Made by a program: the position numbers and the translations under genes. Below the pieces are notes generated by a model that made no database searches, was not told the origin of the DNA, and saw only the letters and a program-made list of their open reading frames with translations. From Azospirillum sp. (GTDB lineage Bacteria; Pseudomonadota; Alphaproteobacteria; Azospirillales; Azospirillaceae), in assembly GCA_027486405.1 (NCBI GenBank), contig JAIXPD010000085.1, positions 29,201-93,200 of the forward strand: a DNA stretch of 64,000 nucleotides, in the 5' to 3' direction. Below, one piece after another: positions 44,152-54,971 of this stretch. How positions within the stretch are numbered: the first letter of the stretch is position 1; every line of letters starts with the position of its first letter.

Positions 44152-44726
44152 GCTTTGTGCCTCCGCGATTTTTCCCACTCTCAGAGAAGAGAATACAGGG
44201 TATTTCCTATTGCTTAAATAGATTGTTTCGCTCATGAGGTTATGGATTAGCTGGAATTTATTGTTATTTTCTGTTTCGTTGGCTGAAGTCACCGATCAAA
44301 GCATCCGACTCTGATCAAGGACTCACGGAAGATACCGCCGTCAATTCTCGCACCGCGCCAGATGCGTCCCTTTATTTCCTATAAAAAAATAAGACAATAA
44401 TCGCGATCCAGCGCACCAGGCTCCTGGGGATACACCGCCGATTCTGACGAAAACCGCATCCTGACCAGTTTAGCGGACGATCCTCCGCGATAGCGGACCA
44501 AACGACTGTTCCAGCTTTGTCCAGGCTTGAGGGGGCGGGAAAAGCCATGCATGGTCACACCCATTCCGGCGTGACGCAGCCGCCGCCGCGCCGACCGCGC
44601 CGAACCCACCGGTTCGGCGTCCCCGCTTTCAAAAATTCCCTTCCGCGCCGCCGCGCGCCGCCGATTCGCACGGAATCGGCGCGCCGACGCGCCCGTTGCC
44701 GACGCCATGCCAAGGAGCCGACGCCC
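44152..44726. promoter_or_regulatory. Divergent control region between XRE-cupin gene and encapsulin operon
   Basis: This 575-bp region has no convincing gene. Visible elements: TTTCCTATT (44203-44211) and TTTCCTATA (44375-44383) in AT-rich islands, the latter running into AAAAAAATA; a direct repeat TAGCGGAC at 44471-44478 and 44491-44498, spaced 20 bp (same helix face), enclosing a GCGGA/TCCGC hairpin; and AAGGAG at 44712-44717 as the encapsulin ribosome site. The GC-rich 44520-44700 stretch is probably an untranslated leader. Confidence 0.45.
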
Positions 44727-45627
44727 ATGTCCGAAGACACCGAGTTGCGCCGAACATTGAACGAGCAGGCGGCCCGCCAGCTTGCCAACGCCACCAAGAC
44801 GCGGGCGCAATGGTCGGGCATCACCCCCCGGTGGCTGGTGTCCTTCCTGCCCTGGACCCCGGTCGAAGCGGGCATCTACCGCCTGAACCGCGTCATCGAT
44901 CCCAAGGGCGAGGTGCGCGCGGAGGTGGAGTGCAGCCCGCGCAACGACGCCGATCTGCCGGAAACCTTCGTTCCCTACGAAGAGAACCCGCGCGAATACT
45001 CGCTGAACGCCGTCACCACGGTGCTGGACGTTCAGACCCGCGTGTCCGACCTGTACAGCCACCCGATCGACCAGATTCAGGAGCAGCTGCGCCTGCTGAT
45101 CGAAAAGGTGAAGGAGCGCCAGGAAAGCGAACTCATCAACAACGCCGAATACGGCCTGTTGACCAACGCCGCCCCCGGCCAGCGCATCAAGACCCGCAAG
45201 GGCCAGCCCACCCCCGACGATCTTGACGAGCTGATCGCCAAGGTGTGGAAGGAACCGGCCTTCTTCCTGGCCCACCCGCGCGCCATCGCCGCCTTTGGCC
45301 GCGAATGCACCCGCCGTGGCGTGCCGCCGCCAACCGTCACCCTGCACGGCTCGTCCTTCCTGACCTGGCGCGGTCTGCCGCTGATCCCCAGCGACAAGCT
45401 GCACGTCACCCCGGATGGCCGCACCAACATCCTGCTGCTGCGCACGGGTGAGGCCAAGCAGGGCGTCATCGGTCTGTTCCAGCCCGGCGTCCCGGGCGAG
45501 GTGGCCCCCAGCCTGTCGGTGCGCTTCATGGGCATCAACCGCAAGGCCATCGCGTCTTACCTGATCTCGCTCTACTGCTCGGCCGCGATCCTGACCGAGG
45601 ATGCCATCGGCGTGCTGGAGGATGTCT

Positions 45628-45656
<29 letters not shown>
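44727..45656 (+). CDS. srpI: Family 2A encapsulin nanocompartment shell protein (SrpI type)
   Basis: A 309-residue HK97-fold shell protein of the SrpI group, which self-assembles into icosahedral cages. The length, the opening (LRRTLNEQAARQLANATKT), the RWLVSFLPW and VYRLNR-like segments (AGIYRLNRVID), a Tyr/Asn-rich C-terminus and absence of a cyclic-nucleotide-binding domain indicate Family 2A rather than 2B. In characterised systems the cage encloses a cysteine desulfurase and stores elemental sulfur under sulfur-responsive control. The next gene encodes exactly that cargo and overlaps by 29 bp. The ATG at 44727 has AAGGAG nine bases upstream; an Arg-rich in-frame extension upstream is rejected. 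Confidence 0.93.
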
Positions 45657-47544
<1,888 letters not shown>

Positions 47545-47575
47545 CGCGAACCGCCTGATGCCACGGAGCCGACCC

Positions 47576-48481
47576 ATGGGCCAAATCGTCACCCCCGCCC
47601 GCTTTCTTCAGCTTTCCGGCCCTGGCCCGGCCACGACGGAGGAGCAGGAGAAAGAGAACCGGGAGGAAAGCCGGGAGGCTGGGCGGGCGCAGGCGGCCCT
47701 GTGGGCGCGGCTGCGCGCCGACGCGGAAGCGGCGGCGGACGGCGACCCGCTGCTGCGCAGCTTCGTCCACATCGCCGTGCTGTCGCACGACGGGTTCGCC
47801 TCGGCGCTGGGCGGGCATCTGGCGCGCAAGCTGGGCGACTGGTACATCCCGGCGGAGCGCTTGGCCGATCTGGCCGAACAAGCCTATGAGCGGGATCCGG
47901 GCATCGTGGCGGCGGCGGCGGCCGATCTGTCGGCCATCGTCGCCCGCGATCCGGCGGCGGACAGCGTGTTGACTCCGTTCCTGTATTTCAAAGGGTTCCA
48001 CGCCCTGCAATGGCACCGGGTGGCGCATTGGCTGTGGGACCAGGACCGCCACGACCTCGCCCATTTTCTGCAAAGCCGGGTGTCGGAGGCTTTCGCCGTG
48101 GACATCCACCCGGCGGTTCCGTTCGGGCGCGGGGTGCTGATCGACCATGGGACCGGTGTTGTCATCGGCGAAACCGCGTCCGTCGGCAACGACGTGTCGA
48201 TTCTGCAAGGGGTGACGCTGGGCGGGACCGGCAAGGATCATGGCGACCGCCACCCGAAGGTGCGCGACGGCGTGCTGCTGGCCGCCGGGGCCAAGGTGCT
48301 GGGCAACATCGAGGTGGGGCGGCACGCCAAGGTCGGCGCGGGCAGCGTCGTTCTGAAACCGGTTCCCCCCGGCGCCACCGTGGCCGGGGTCCCCGCCCGC
48401 ATCGTCGGCTGGGCCACCTCCGCCCAGGCCCCGGCGGTGGAAATGGACATGAGCCTGCCCGAACCGGAATACACCATCTGA
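47576..48481 (+). CDS. Serine O-acetyltransferase
   Basis: A 301-residue CysE/EpsC-type enzyme making O-acetylserine, the acceptor for sulfide in cysteine synthesis. An N-terminal helical SATase domain (~60-170) precedes the left-handed beta-helix of hexapeptide repeats (~175-265), with the active-site motifs DIHPAVPFGRG, IDHGTGVVIGET and GGTGKDHGDRHP. The first 40 residues are charged and disordered. It completes the encapsulin operon and could supply precursor to recycle sulfur. The ATG at 47576 has CGGAG seven bases upstream. Confidence 0.94.
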   Translation: MGQIVTPARFLQLSGPGPATTEEQEKENREESREAGRAQAALWARLRADAEAAADGDPLLRSFVHIAVLSHDGFASALGGHLARKLGDWYIPAERLADLAEQAYERDPGIVAAAAADLSAIVARDPAADSVLTPFLYFKGFHALQWHRVAHWLWDQDRHDLAHFLQSRVSEAFAVDIHPAVPFGRGVLIDHGTGVVIGETASVGNDVSILQGVTLGGTGKDHGDRHPKVRDGVLLAAGAKVLGNIEVGRHAKVGAGSVVLKPVPPGATVAGVPARIVGWATSAQAPAVEMDMSLPEPEYTI

Positions 48482-48512
48482 TCGCGGGGCCGGTGGCCCC
48501 CCGCCAATCCGT

Positions 48513-49592
48513 TCAGACACCCCCCAACAGCGTCGGAACATCCAGGCCCAGGGAGCCGCCGATGCGGTGAAGCGCGGCCACGGTGTCGGGGTCGAGCGTC
48601 ACCCCATCGCGTTGCGCCCGTTCGAGATGCGCGCGTTCCGGCCCGCCGGGCAACCGGACGCCCTCGCCGCCGGGCCGCGCCGGTGTCTGTTCAAGGCTGT
48701 CATACACCGCGTCGGCCAACCCCTGCCACGCGCCATCGCTGATCCGGTTGGGGTCGAGGATGAAGGCCAGCGCGTTGTTCACCACCCGCCCCGGGCGCAG
48801 ATTTTCGGGCAGCGCCGGAAACCCGGCGGCAACCACCCCCGCCAGAATTTCGCAGGCCAGCGCCAAACCAAAGCCCTTGTGACCGCCGGTGGACCCGCCA
48901 AAGGGCAGGATCGCCCCGGTCGGGTCCTGGAACATCACGCCAGGGTCGGTGGTGGGCAACCCCTGCGGGTCGATCAACAGCCCCTCCTCCACCCGCTCGC
49001 CCTTGGCGGCGGCGACCCGGCATTTGTTGGCGGCCACCGCGCTGGTGGCGAAATCCAGCAGCAAGGGCGGGTGCCCCGGCGTGCCCGGCACCGCGATGCA
49101 AATCGGGTTGGTCGCCAAACGGGGCCGCGCTCCGCCATGGGGGGCCGCCAGCGGACGGCTGACCACATTCACGAAGAAAATGCCGATCAGCCCGGCGGCG
49201 ATGCATTGCTCGCCATAGGCCCCGACCCGCCCGATGTGGTGGGCGTTGCGCAGCGCCAGAATGGTCGCCCCGCTCCCCGTCCGGGCGTGGTCGATGGCAA
49301 GGTCCGTGGCCTCCCGCGCGATCACCTGACCATAGCCGCAATCGCCGTCCACCAGCAGGAAGGGCGGCTCGTCGCGCAGCACGCGGGCGTGCCGGTTCGG
49401 GGTGAGATGGCCACGCTCCAGGCTGTTCCGATAGACGGCGATCTGGCACACGCCGTGGCTGGCGTGGCCCTTGGCGTCGGCGTCCACCAGATTGGCGGCG
49501 ACGGTCGCCGCCTCCGCCGGGTCGCTGCCGGAACGGCGCAGGATGGCGTCGAGCGTGGCGACGAGACGGTCGATGCGATAGGTCGCGGTCAT
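48513..49592 (-). CDS. Ldh_2-family (malate/lactate/sulfolactate) dehydrogenase
   Basis: A 359-residue NAD(P)-dependent oxidoreductase of the Ldh_2 family, which includes malate, ureidoglycolate and (R)-sulfolactate (ComC) dehydrogenases. Family features: GHASHGVCQI near residue 40, the NAHHIGRVGAYGE catalytic segment, ATNPICIAVPG and a GGHKGFGLAL block. As last gene of an ssuABC-headed operon, a sulfolactate-like substrate is attractive but unproven. The ATG at 49592 (MTATYRIDRL) fits the family start. Confidence 0.85.
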   Translation of the reverse strand: MTATYRIDRLVATLDAILRRSGSDPAEAATVAANLVDADAKGHASHGVCQIAVYRNSLERGHLTPNRHARVLRDEPPFLLVDGDCGYGQVIAREATDLAIDHARTGSGATILALRNAHHIGRVGAYGEQCIAAGLIGIFFVNVVSRPLAAPHGGARPRLATNPICIAVPGTPGHPPLLLDFATSAVAANKCRVAAAKGERVEEGLLIDPQGLPTTDPGVMFQDPTGAILPFGGSTGGHKGFGLALACEILAGVVAAGFPALPENLRPGRVVNNALAFILDPNRISDGAWQGLADAVYDSLEQTPARPGGEGVRLPGGPERAHLERAQRDGVTLDPDTVAALHRIGGSLGLDVPTLLGGV

Positions 49593-49648
49593 CAGACGGA
49601 TCCGTGCAGCAAACAGGAAGACCAGGGCGGAAGGAATCGCGGAAGCGA

Positions 49649-50443
49649 TCAGGCCCGCGCCGACAACAGCGCGTCCGCCAGTTCGACGAAGCCGTCGCCG
49701 CCCGGTCCCTCGGTGATCCAGGCCGGCGGGGTCGGCAGATCGGGCAGCCAATCCACCACCGTGCTGACGCCGACGCTGACCGGGAAGAACGCGAACATCG
49801 GGGCGTCGTTGAGCGAATCCCCGGCATAGGCGATGGCGTGGCGCGCCGCGTCGATGTCCAGCCCCCGGATCGTCGGGGTCTGAAGATCCGCCAGCACCCG
49901 GCGCGCCGCCGACAGTTTGTCGTACCCCCCGAACCAGCCCAACACCCAGAGGGAGTTCACCGTCACATCCGCCCCGGCGGCGCGAAACCGGGCGATCAGG
50001 GCGGCGCGCAAGGTCGGGTCGGCGGGCACGTCGTAGGCCAGGGAGGTCAGGCGAAAGGGCTGATCGGCGGACGGAACCACGGCGGGCAACGCCGCCGCGA
50101 TATCGGCGGCAACCGCAGACAGGCGGTCGGCCACGGTCGCGCGCTCCGCCGCGTCATGCCAGAACCACCGCTCGGCGTCGCCGCGCGCGGTGCGGCGCAG
50201 GAAGACACCGCCATTCTCGGCGATCACCCCGGCCACCGGCCACATCCGGGCCATCTGGTCGGCCCACCCGGCGGGGGCCGCCGTCACCGGGATCACCGGC
50301 ACACCCGCCGTCTCCAGCCGCTCCAACGCCGCGTAGGTCCGCGCCGACAAACGGCCCCGGTGGGTCAAGGTGTCGTCCATGTCGGTCAAGACGCAGCGGA
50401 CAGCGGCCAACGCCGCGCGCGGAGCCTCCCGCAGCGGCCTCAC
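49649..50443 (-). CDS. HAD-superfamily (IIB) hydrolase
   Basis: A 264-residue phosphatase-like protein with motif I LTDMDDTLT (nucleophile Asp), motif II around PVIPVTA, a Lys in motif III (YDKLSAARRV) and motif IV GDSLNDAPMF, with a type-IIB alpha/beta cap. Closest in layout to Cof/mannosyl-3-phosphoglycerate/sucrose-phosphatase enzymes. Substrate unknown. The GTG start at 50443 overlaps the stop of the upstream PLP gene (GTGA), indicating coupling. Confidence 0.82.
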   Translation of the reverse strand: MRPLREAPRAALAAVRCVLTDMDDTLTHRGRLSARTYAALERLETAGVPVIPVTAAPAGWADQMARMWPVAGVIAENGGVFLRRTARGDAERWFWHDAAERATVADRLSAVAADIAAALPAVVPSADQPFRLTSLAYDVPADPTLRAALIARFRAAGADVTVNSLWVLGWFGGYDKLSAARRVLADLQTPTIRGLDIDAARHAIAYAGDSLNDAPMFAFFPVSVGVSTVVDWLPDLPTPPAWITEGPGGDGFVELADALLSARA

Positions 50444-51693
50444 CGGAAGGACGCCCAGTCGATGGGCTGGTGACGGTCCAGGGAGCGGGACACCGGCGGC
50501 AACGGGTATTTCAGGCCGGTGGCGCAGTTGAACAGCACCGCGCGTTCGTCCCGGCCAACCCGCCCGTCGGCAAACGCCTGTTTGTACGCGGCGTAGGTCG
50601 CCGCCCCTTCCGGGCAGAGCAGAAAGCCTTCCTCCCGCGCCGCCTCGTCCAAGGCCGCTTGGATGGCGTCGTCGGTCACGGCGATGGCGAAACCGCCGCT
50701 CTCGCGCACCGCGCGCAGGATCAGGAAATCGCCCACCGCCTGCGGCACGCGAATGCCGGAGGCCAGCGTGTGGGCGTCCTCCCAACGCGGCGCGTGCTCC
50801 TCCCCCGCTTCCCAGGCGCGCACCATGGGCGCGCAGCCCGCCGCCTGCACCGCGACCATGCGCGGACGCTTGGCGCCGATGAAGCCGATGGCCTCCAACT
50901 CGGCGAAGGCCTTCCACATGCCGATCAGGCCGGTTCCGCCGCCGGTGGGGTAAAAGATGACGTCGGGCAGCTCCCACCCCAACTGTTCGGCCAGTTCCAG
51001 CCCCATCGTCTTCTTGCCTTCGATGCGATAGGGTTCCTTCAGGGTGGAGACGTCGAACCAACCGACCTCCGCCTTGCCCTGGCCGACGATCTTGCCGCAA
51101 TCGTCGATCAGACCGTTGACCCGGTGGACCGTGGCCCCCTGCGCCTCGATCTCCGACACGTTCACCTCGGGCGTGTCGGCGGGGCAGAAGACGGTGGCGC
51201 GGATGCCGGCGCGGCTGGCGTAGGCCGCCAACGCCGCCCCGGCGTTGCCGTTGGTCGGCATGGCCAGATGCGGCAGACCGAACGCCTTGGCCATCGACAC
51301 CGCCATCACCAGACCGCGCGCCTTGAACGACCCGGTCGGCAAGCGGCCCTCATCCTTCACCAGCAGCTCGCCGCCGCCCAAGCGGGCGGACAGGCGCGGC
51401 AGCGGAACCAACGGAGTCACCGCCTCCCCCAGGCTGACGATGTCCGCGACCCGCCGCACCGGCAGCAATTCGCGGTAGCGCCACAGATCCAGCGGGCGGG
51501 CGGCCAGCGCCTCCTTGGTCAACGTCCGCTTGACCCCGTCGAGGTCGTAGCGGACCAGCAGCGGCCTGCCCGCGCGGGACAGGTTGTGCACCGTGTCGGC
51601 CTCATAACGTTCGCCGGTCAGCCCGCATTCCAGATGCGTGACGAAGGTCGGGCGTTCGGTGGTGAGATTGGCGTCAAAACGAACTGCGCTCAT
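50440..51693 (-). CDS. Threonine-synthase-like PLP enzyme of the sulfonate operon
   Basis: A 417-residue fold-type-II PLP enzyme annotated as threonine synthase by similarity. The PLP Lys lies in PTGSFKARG (housekeeping ThrC usually has SFKDRG), the asparagine loop is TNGNAGAAL and the phosphate loop is PTGGGTGLIG. The N-terminal zinc-ribbon seen in relatives is degenerate (LECGLTGERYEADTV, one Cys). It is embedded after ssuC with a 4-bp gap. A beta-elimination or replacement on a sulfonated amino acid such as cysteate is conceivable, since archaeal cysteate synthase is a ThrC homologue. This is inference. Confidence 0.82.
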   Translation of the reverse strand: MSAVRFDANLTTERPTFVTHLECGLTGERYEADTVHNLSRAGRPLLVRYDLDGVKRTLTKEALAARPLDLWRYRELLPVRRVADIVSLGEAVTPLVPLPRLSARLGGGELLVKDEGRLPTGSFKARGLVMAVSMAKAFGLPHLAMPTNGNAGAALAAYASRAGIRATVFCPADTPEVNVSEIEAQGATVHRVNGLIDDCGKIVGQGKAEVGWFDVSTLKEPYRIEGKKTMGLELAEQLGWELPDVIFYPTGGGTGLIGMWKAFAELEAIGFIGAKRPRMVAVQAAGCAPMVRAWEAGEEHAPRWEDAHTLASGIRVPQAVGDFLILRAVRESGGFAIAVTDDAIQAALDEAAREEGFLLCPEGAATYAAYKQAFADGRVGRDERAVLFNCATGLKYPLPPVSRSLDRHQPIDWASFR

Positions 51694-51697
51694 GATG

Positions 51698-52591
51698 TCA
51701 GCGAACCATTCCCCAGGCGCGCACGGTGCGGGCCTCAATCCATCGGAAAACAAGATTTTCAACCAGCAGCCCGATCAGAATGACGGCGGCCAGCCCGGCG
51801 AAAACCTTGTCGGTGTAAAGCTCGTTGCGGTTCTGGAAGATGAACCAGCCCAGCCCGCCCTTGCCCGACGACACGCCGAACACCAGCTCCGCCGCGATCA
51901 ACGTGCGCCAGGCGAAGGCCCACCCCACCTTCAACCCGGTCAGGATGGTGGGAAAGGCGGCGGGAATCAGCAGGGTCAGGACATAGCGCGGCCCGGTCAG
52001 GCCGTAATTGCGCCCGGCCATGCGCAGCGTCTCCGACACCGCCGTGAAACCGGCGTGGGTGTTCAGCGCCAACGGCCACAGCACGGCGTGAACCAGAACA
52101 AAGGTCAGGCTGACCGATCCCAACCCGAACCACAGCATCGCCAGCGGCAACAGCGCGATGGCGGGAAGCGGGTTGAACATGGAGGTGAGGGTGGACAGCA
52201 GATCGTCGCCGATCCGGGTGGAGACGGCGAGCGTGGTCAACGCCACCGCCAGCGCCACGGCGATGGCGTAGCCCTTCAGCAGCACCGACAGCGACACCCA
52301 GGCCATCGCCAGCAGATCGTCGCGCAACACCGCCTCCACCAGGGCCGAGGCCATGGCGGTGAAGGTCGGGAACATCAGCGGGTTGTTCTGCCACAGGGCC
52401 GCCCCCTGCCACAGCGCGGCGACCGCCGCCAACAGGACCAGACGGCGCAGCAGCGCAACGCCGATCAGCCGTTCCCACAGCGACAGCGGGCGGGCGGCGT
52501 CGCCGATCACCCCGGCGGCGGAAACGGCGCGTTCAACCTCCGGCCGGACCGGCGGGATGGCGCGGCGGGGGGAAAGGGACAGGTCGGTCAT
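51698..52591 (-). CDS. ssuC: Sulfonate-type ABC transporter permease
   Basis: A 297-residue membrane protein with about six hydrophobic helices and a BPD_transp_1 EAA loop (SETLRMAGRNYGLTGPRYVLTL). SsuC/TauC family. It overlaps the ATPase stop by four bases and is followed after 4 bp by the PLP enzyme gene. Confidence 0.9.
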   Translation of the reverse strand: MTDLSLSPRRAIPPVRPEVERAVSAAGVIGDAARPLSLWERLIGVALLRRLVLLAAVAALWQGAALWQNNPLMFPTFTAMASALVEAVLRDDLLAMAWVSLSVLLKGYAIAVALAVALTTLAVSTRIGDDLLSTLTSMFNPLPAIALLPLAMLWFGLGSVSLTFVLVHAVLWPLALNTHAGFTAVSETLRMAGRNYGLTGPRYVLTLLIPAAFPTILTGLKVGWAFAWRTLIAAELVFGVSSGKGGLGWFIFQNRNELYTDKVFAGLAAVILIGLLVENLVFRWIEARTVRAWGMVR

Positions 52592-53448
52592 GACGCCACC
52601 CCCGCCACCGGCTGTTCCACCGCGTCGGCGAACAAAAGAGTGTGGATCCGCTGCGCCGCCGCCTGGAATTCCGGGCTGCCCGCCGACGCGCGGTCGAACG
52701 CGTGGCAGTTGATTTCCGCCTTCACCCGGCCCGGATGGGGCGACAGCACCAGGATGCGGGTGCCGACCACCAGCGCCTCTTCAATCGAATGGGTGACGAA
52801 CAGCATGGTGAACCCCAGCGTGTCCCACAGTTGCAGCAGCTCGTCCTGCATCTTGCGGCGGGTCAGCGCGTCGAGCGCGGCAAAGGGTTCGTCCATCAAC
52901 AGGATGTCCGGTTCCATCGCCAGGGCGCGGGCGATGGCGACGCGCTGCTTCATCCCGCCCGACAGCGTGTGCGGGTGGGCGTCGGCGAAGGCCGACAGAT
53001 TGACGGTGGCGATGGCGGCCAACGCCCGCTCCTCCGCCTGCCGCCGCGTGGCCTTGCCGCTGGCCAGCAGCGGGAACATGACGTTCTGCTTGACCGTCTT
53101 CCAGGGGGGAAGCTGGTCGAACTCCTGAAACACCATCATGCGGTCGGGGCCGGGGCGCGTCACCGGCTGGCCGTTCAACCGGATGCTTCCTTCGACCGGG
53201 GGCAGGAAGCCGCCAACCGCCTTCAACAGAGAGGATTTTCCGCAACCGCTCGGCCCCAGCAGGACGTAGCGTTCTCCCTTGTAAAGCTGGAAGTCCACCC
53301 GGTGGCAGGCCGTGACCAGATGGGCGCGCGTCTTGTACTGCACGGTGACGCCCGACACGTCCAACAGGGGGGCGTGGGACGACGCCAGAGCCTCCGGCCC
53401 GACACGCGCCGCGTCGCGCAGTTCCGTGGGGCTGAGCAGGGCGTTCAT
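52588..53448 (-). CDS. ssuB: Sulfonate-type ABC transporter ATPase
   Basis: A 286-residue ATPase with Walker A GPSGCGKSS, signature TLSGGMKQRVAIARAL, Walker B ILLMDEPFAALD and H-loop FVTHSIEEAL, typical of the SsuB/TauB/nitrate group. The ATG at 53448 (MNALLSPTEL) lies 4 bp after the ssuA stop. A longer in-frame start inside ssuA is unlikely. Confidence 0.92.
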   Translation of the reverse strand: MNALLSPTELRDAARVGPEALASSHAPLLDVSGVTVQYKTRAHLVTACHRVDFQLYKGERYVLLGPSGCGKSSLLKAVGGFLPPVEGSIRLNGQPVTRPGPDRMMVFQEFDQLPPWKTVKQNVMFPLLASGKATRRQAEERALAAIATVNLSAFADAHPHTLSGGMKQRVAIARALAMEPDILLMDEPFAALDALTRRKMQDELLQLWDTLGFTMLFVTHSIEEALVVGTRILVLSPHPGRVKAEINCHAFDRASAGSPEFQAAAQRIHTLLFADAVEQPVAGVAS

Positions 53449-53452
53449 CGGA

Positions 53453-54499
53453 TCAGCTCCCCGTTTCGCCGTGCAGGTCGGGGAAGAAGACATCCTTCCA
53501 CGACGCCGGTTTGTTGCGGATCGCCCCGACCTTGTGCATGAAGCTGGCGAACTGCTCGACCCGCTCCGGGGCCAGGGTGTAACGAATGTCGGGATCCTTC
53601 AGCAGCGACAGCACGAAATCCCGGTCCAAATCCCCCTTGTTCTGCGCGCGATAGGCGTCGGCGGCGGCCTCGGGATTGCGCTGGATCAGGGCCACCGCCT
53701 CGGCCAGCGCGTCGAGGAAGGCGCGGTAGGTCTTCGGATTCTGGGTGCGGAAGGACTCCTTGGCCCAGACCAGATTGGCCGTGTGCGGCCCGCCCAGCAC
53801 GTCGTAGGAGCTGAACACCTTGTGGATCTTCGGATCCTTGAGCTGAAGATACTGGAACGGCGGGCTGGACAGGTGGCCGGTGATCTCCGACGCCCCCGAC
53901 AGCAGCGCCGCCGTGGCGTCGGGATGCGGCAGCGACACCGTCAGCCGGTCCAGCGCGTCATGCTTGCCCGCGCCAAACGCCTGTTCGGCGGCGATTTGCA
54001 GAATGCGCGCCTGAACGCTGACCTTCACCGCCGGAAGCGCGATGCGGTCCTTGTCGGTGAAGTCCTTCAGGCTGCGCACCGCCGGATTGTTGGTGGTCAG
54101 GAAGGCGGGCAGGCTGTTCAGCGCCGCGATGGCGCGCACGTTGGCGCTGCCCTTGGTCCGGTCCCACACGGTCAGCAACGGGCCGACCCCGCCCGCCGCC
54201 AGATCGATGCTGTCCGACAGCAGCGCGTCGTTCATCGCCGCCCCGCCCGACAGTTGCGCCCATTCGACCTTGACGTCGACGCCCTGGGCCTTGCCATGCT
54301 GTTCGATCAGGTTCCGGTCGCGCAGGACCTGCAAGGGCAGATAGCCCAAGCCGAACTGCTCGGCGATGCGGATGGTCCCCTCCGCCGCTGCGGGCAGCGC
54401 CGTGGTCAGGACAAGGCAGGCCGCCCCTGCAAGCGCGGTGGCAAGGCGGTGCAGGCGCGCCGAACGGGATGCGGGCGTCGGATGGCGGTGCGGCGTCAT
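53453..54499 (-). CDS. ssuA: Sulfonate-type ABC transporter substrate-binding protein
   Basis: A 348-residue periplasmic protein. The signal peptide has an Arg-rich start, hydrophobic core ATALAGAACLVLTTAL and cleavage near PAAA-EG (residue ~39). The mature part is the SsuA/THI5-like fold (RIAEQFGLGYLPLQVL). It heads a six-gene leftward operon: ssuA-ssuB-ssuC-PLP enzyme-HAD-Ldh_2. The exact sulfonate is unknown. The ATG at 54499 is preferred over an in-frame upstream extension that crosses the promoter. Confidence 0.92.
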   Translation of the reverse strand: MTPHRHPTPASRSARLHRLATALAGAACLVLTTALPAAAEGTIRIAEQFGLGYLPLQVLRDRNLIEQHGKAQGVDVKVEWAQLSGGAAMNDALLSDSIDLAAGGVGPLLTVWDRTKGSANVRAIAALNSLPAFLTTNNPAVRSLKDFTDKDRIALPAVKVSVQARILQIAAEQAFGAGKHDALDRLTVSLPHPDATAALLSGASEITGHLSSPPFQYLQLKDPKIHKVFSSYDVLGGPHTANLVWAKESFRTQNPKTYRAFLDALAEAVALIQRNPEAAADAYRAQNKGDLDRDFVLSLLKDPDIRYTLAPERVEQFASFMHKVGAIRNKPASWKDVFFPDLHGETGS

Positions 54500-54971
54500 G
54501 AAGGCGTCCCCTTCGAATTTCACGTAAAATCTTCGGCGAAACAAGCCTCCACAATGTTGGACGAATGTGTTTTTTGAGTCAATCATTGTCTATAAAAATA
54601 CATTGTTATAGGTTTTGTGCCGCCCATGCCTTCCCAACGGCAGGGCAACGGAGTCAGGTCAATGCGGCGGTCTCGGCGGGGCGGCGGTCTGGGCGGAGCG
54701 GCGGGAAGCGCCAGCAACAACGCCATTAATTGTTGGACTTCACCGCCAACTCAAACGGCATTGGCCCAGAACTCCAGATTCATCAGGAATATATACCGTC
54801 AGAAATAAACAATCTTAATATGTTGTTATGGCATAAAAATTCATTTCTATGTAGACAAATCGGCAATTCCGCAGGATATGAGGATTCGCGGAGAGCGCCG
54901 CTTCGATTGATTGGGCATGCCGTCAATCGCCCCACCGACTGACACCCCGTTGCAAAACAAAAGGGCACTCC
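54500..54971. promoter_or_regulatory. Divergent control region with CTATAA-N10-TTATAG operator
   Basis: This 472-bp gap separates ssuA from the plus-strand amino-acid-type cluster. The dyad CTATAA (54590-54595) ... TTATAG (54606-54611) has the look of a LysR-type site and contains TGTCTATAAAAATA shared with 34491-34504. On the minus strand it lies just upstream of a TTGACT that could be the ssuA -35. A further related block, ATTTGTCTACATAGAAAT, reads on the minus strand at 54844-54861, nearer the plus-strand cluster. No gene is supported. Confidence 0.5.

Noticed and set aside
43552..44292. Longer XRE-cupin protein starting at 44292 or 44235
   Set aside because: Neither upstream start has a ribosome site, whereas GGAGG precedes the GTG at 44151 and the resulting length fits the family.
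44517..44726. N-terminal extension of the encapsulin
   Set aside because: In-frame but Arg/Pro-rich and without homology; AAGGAG is correctly placed for the ATG at 44727.
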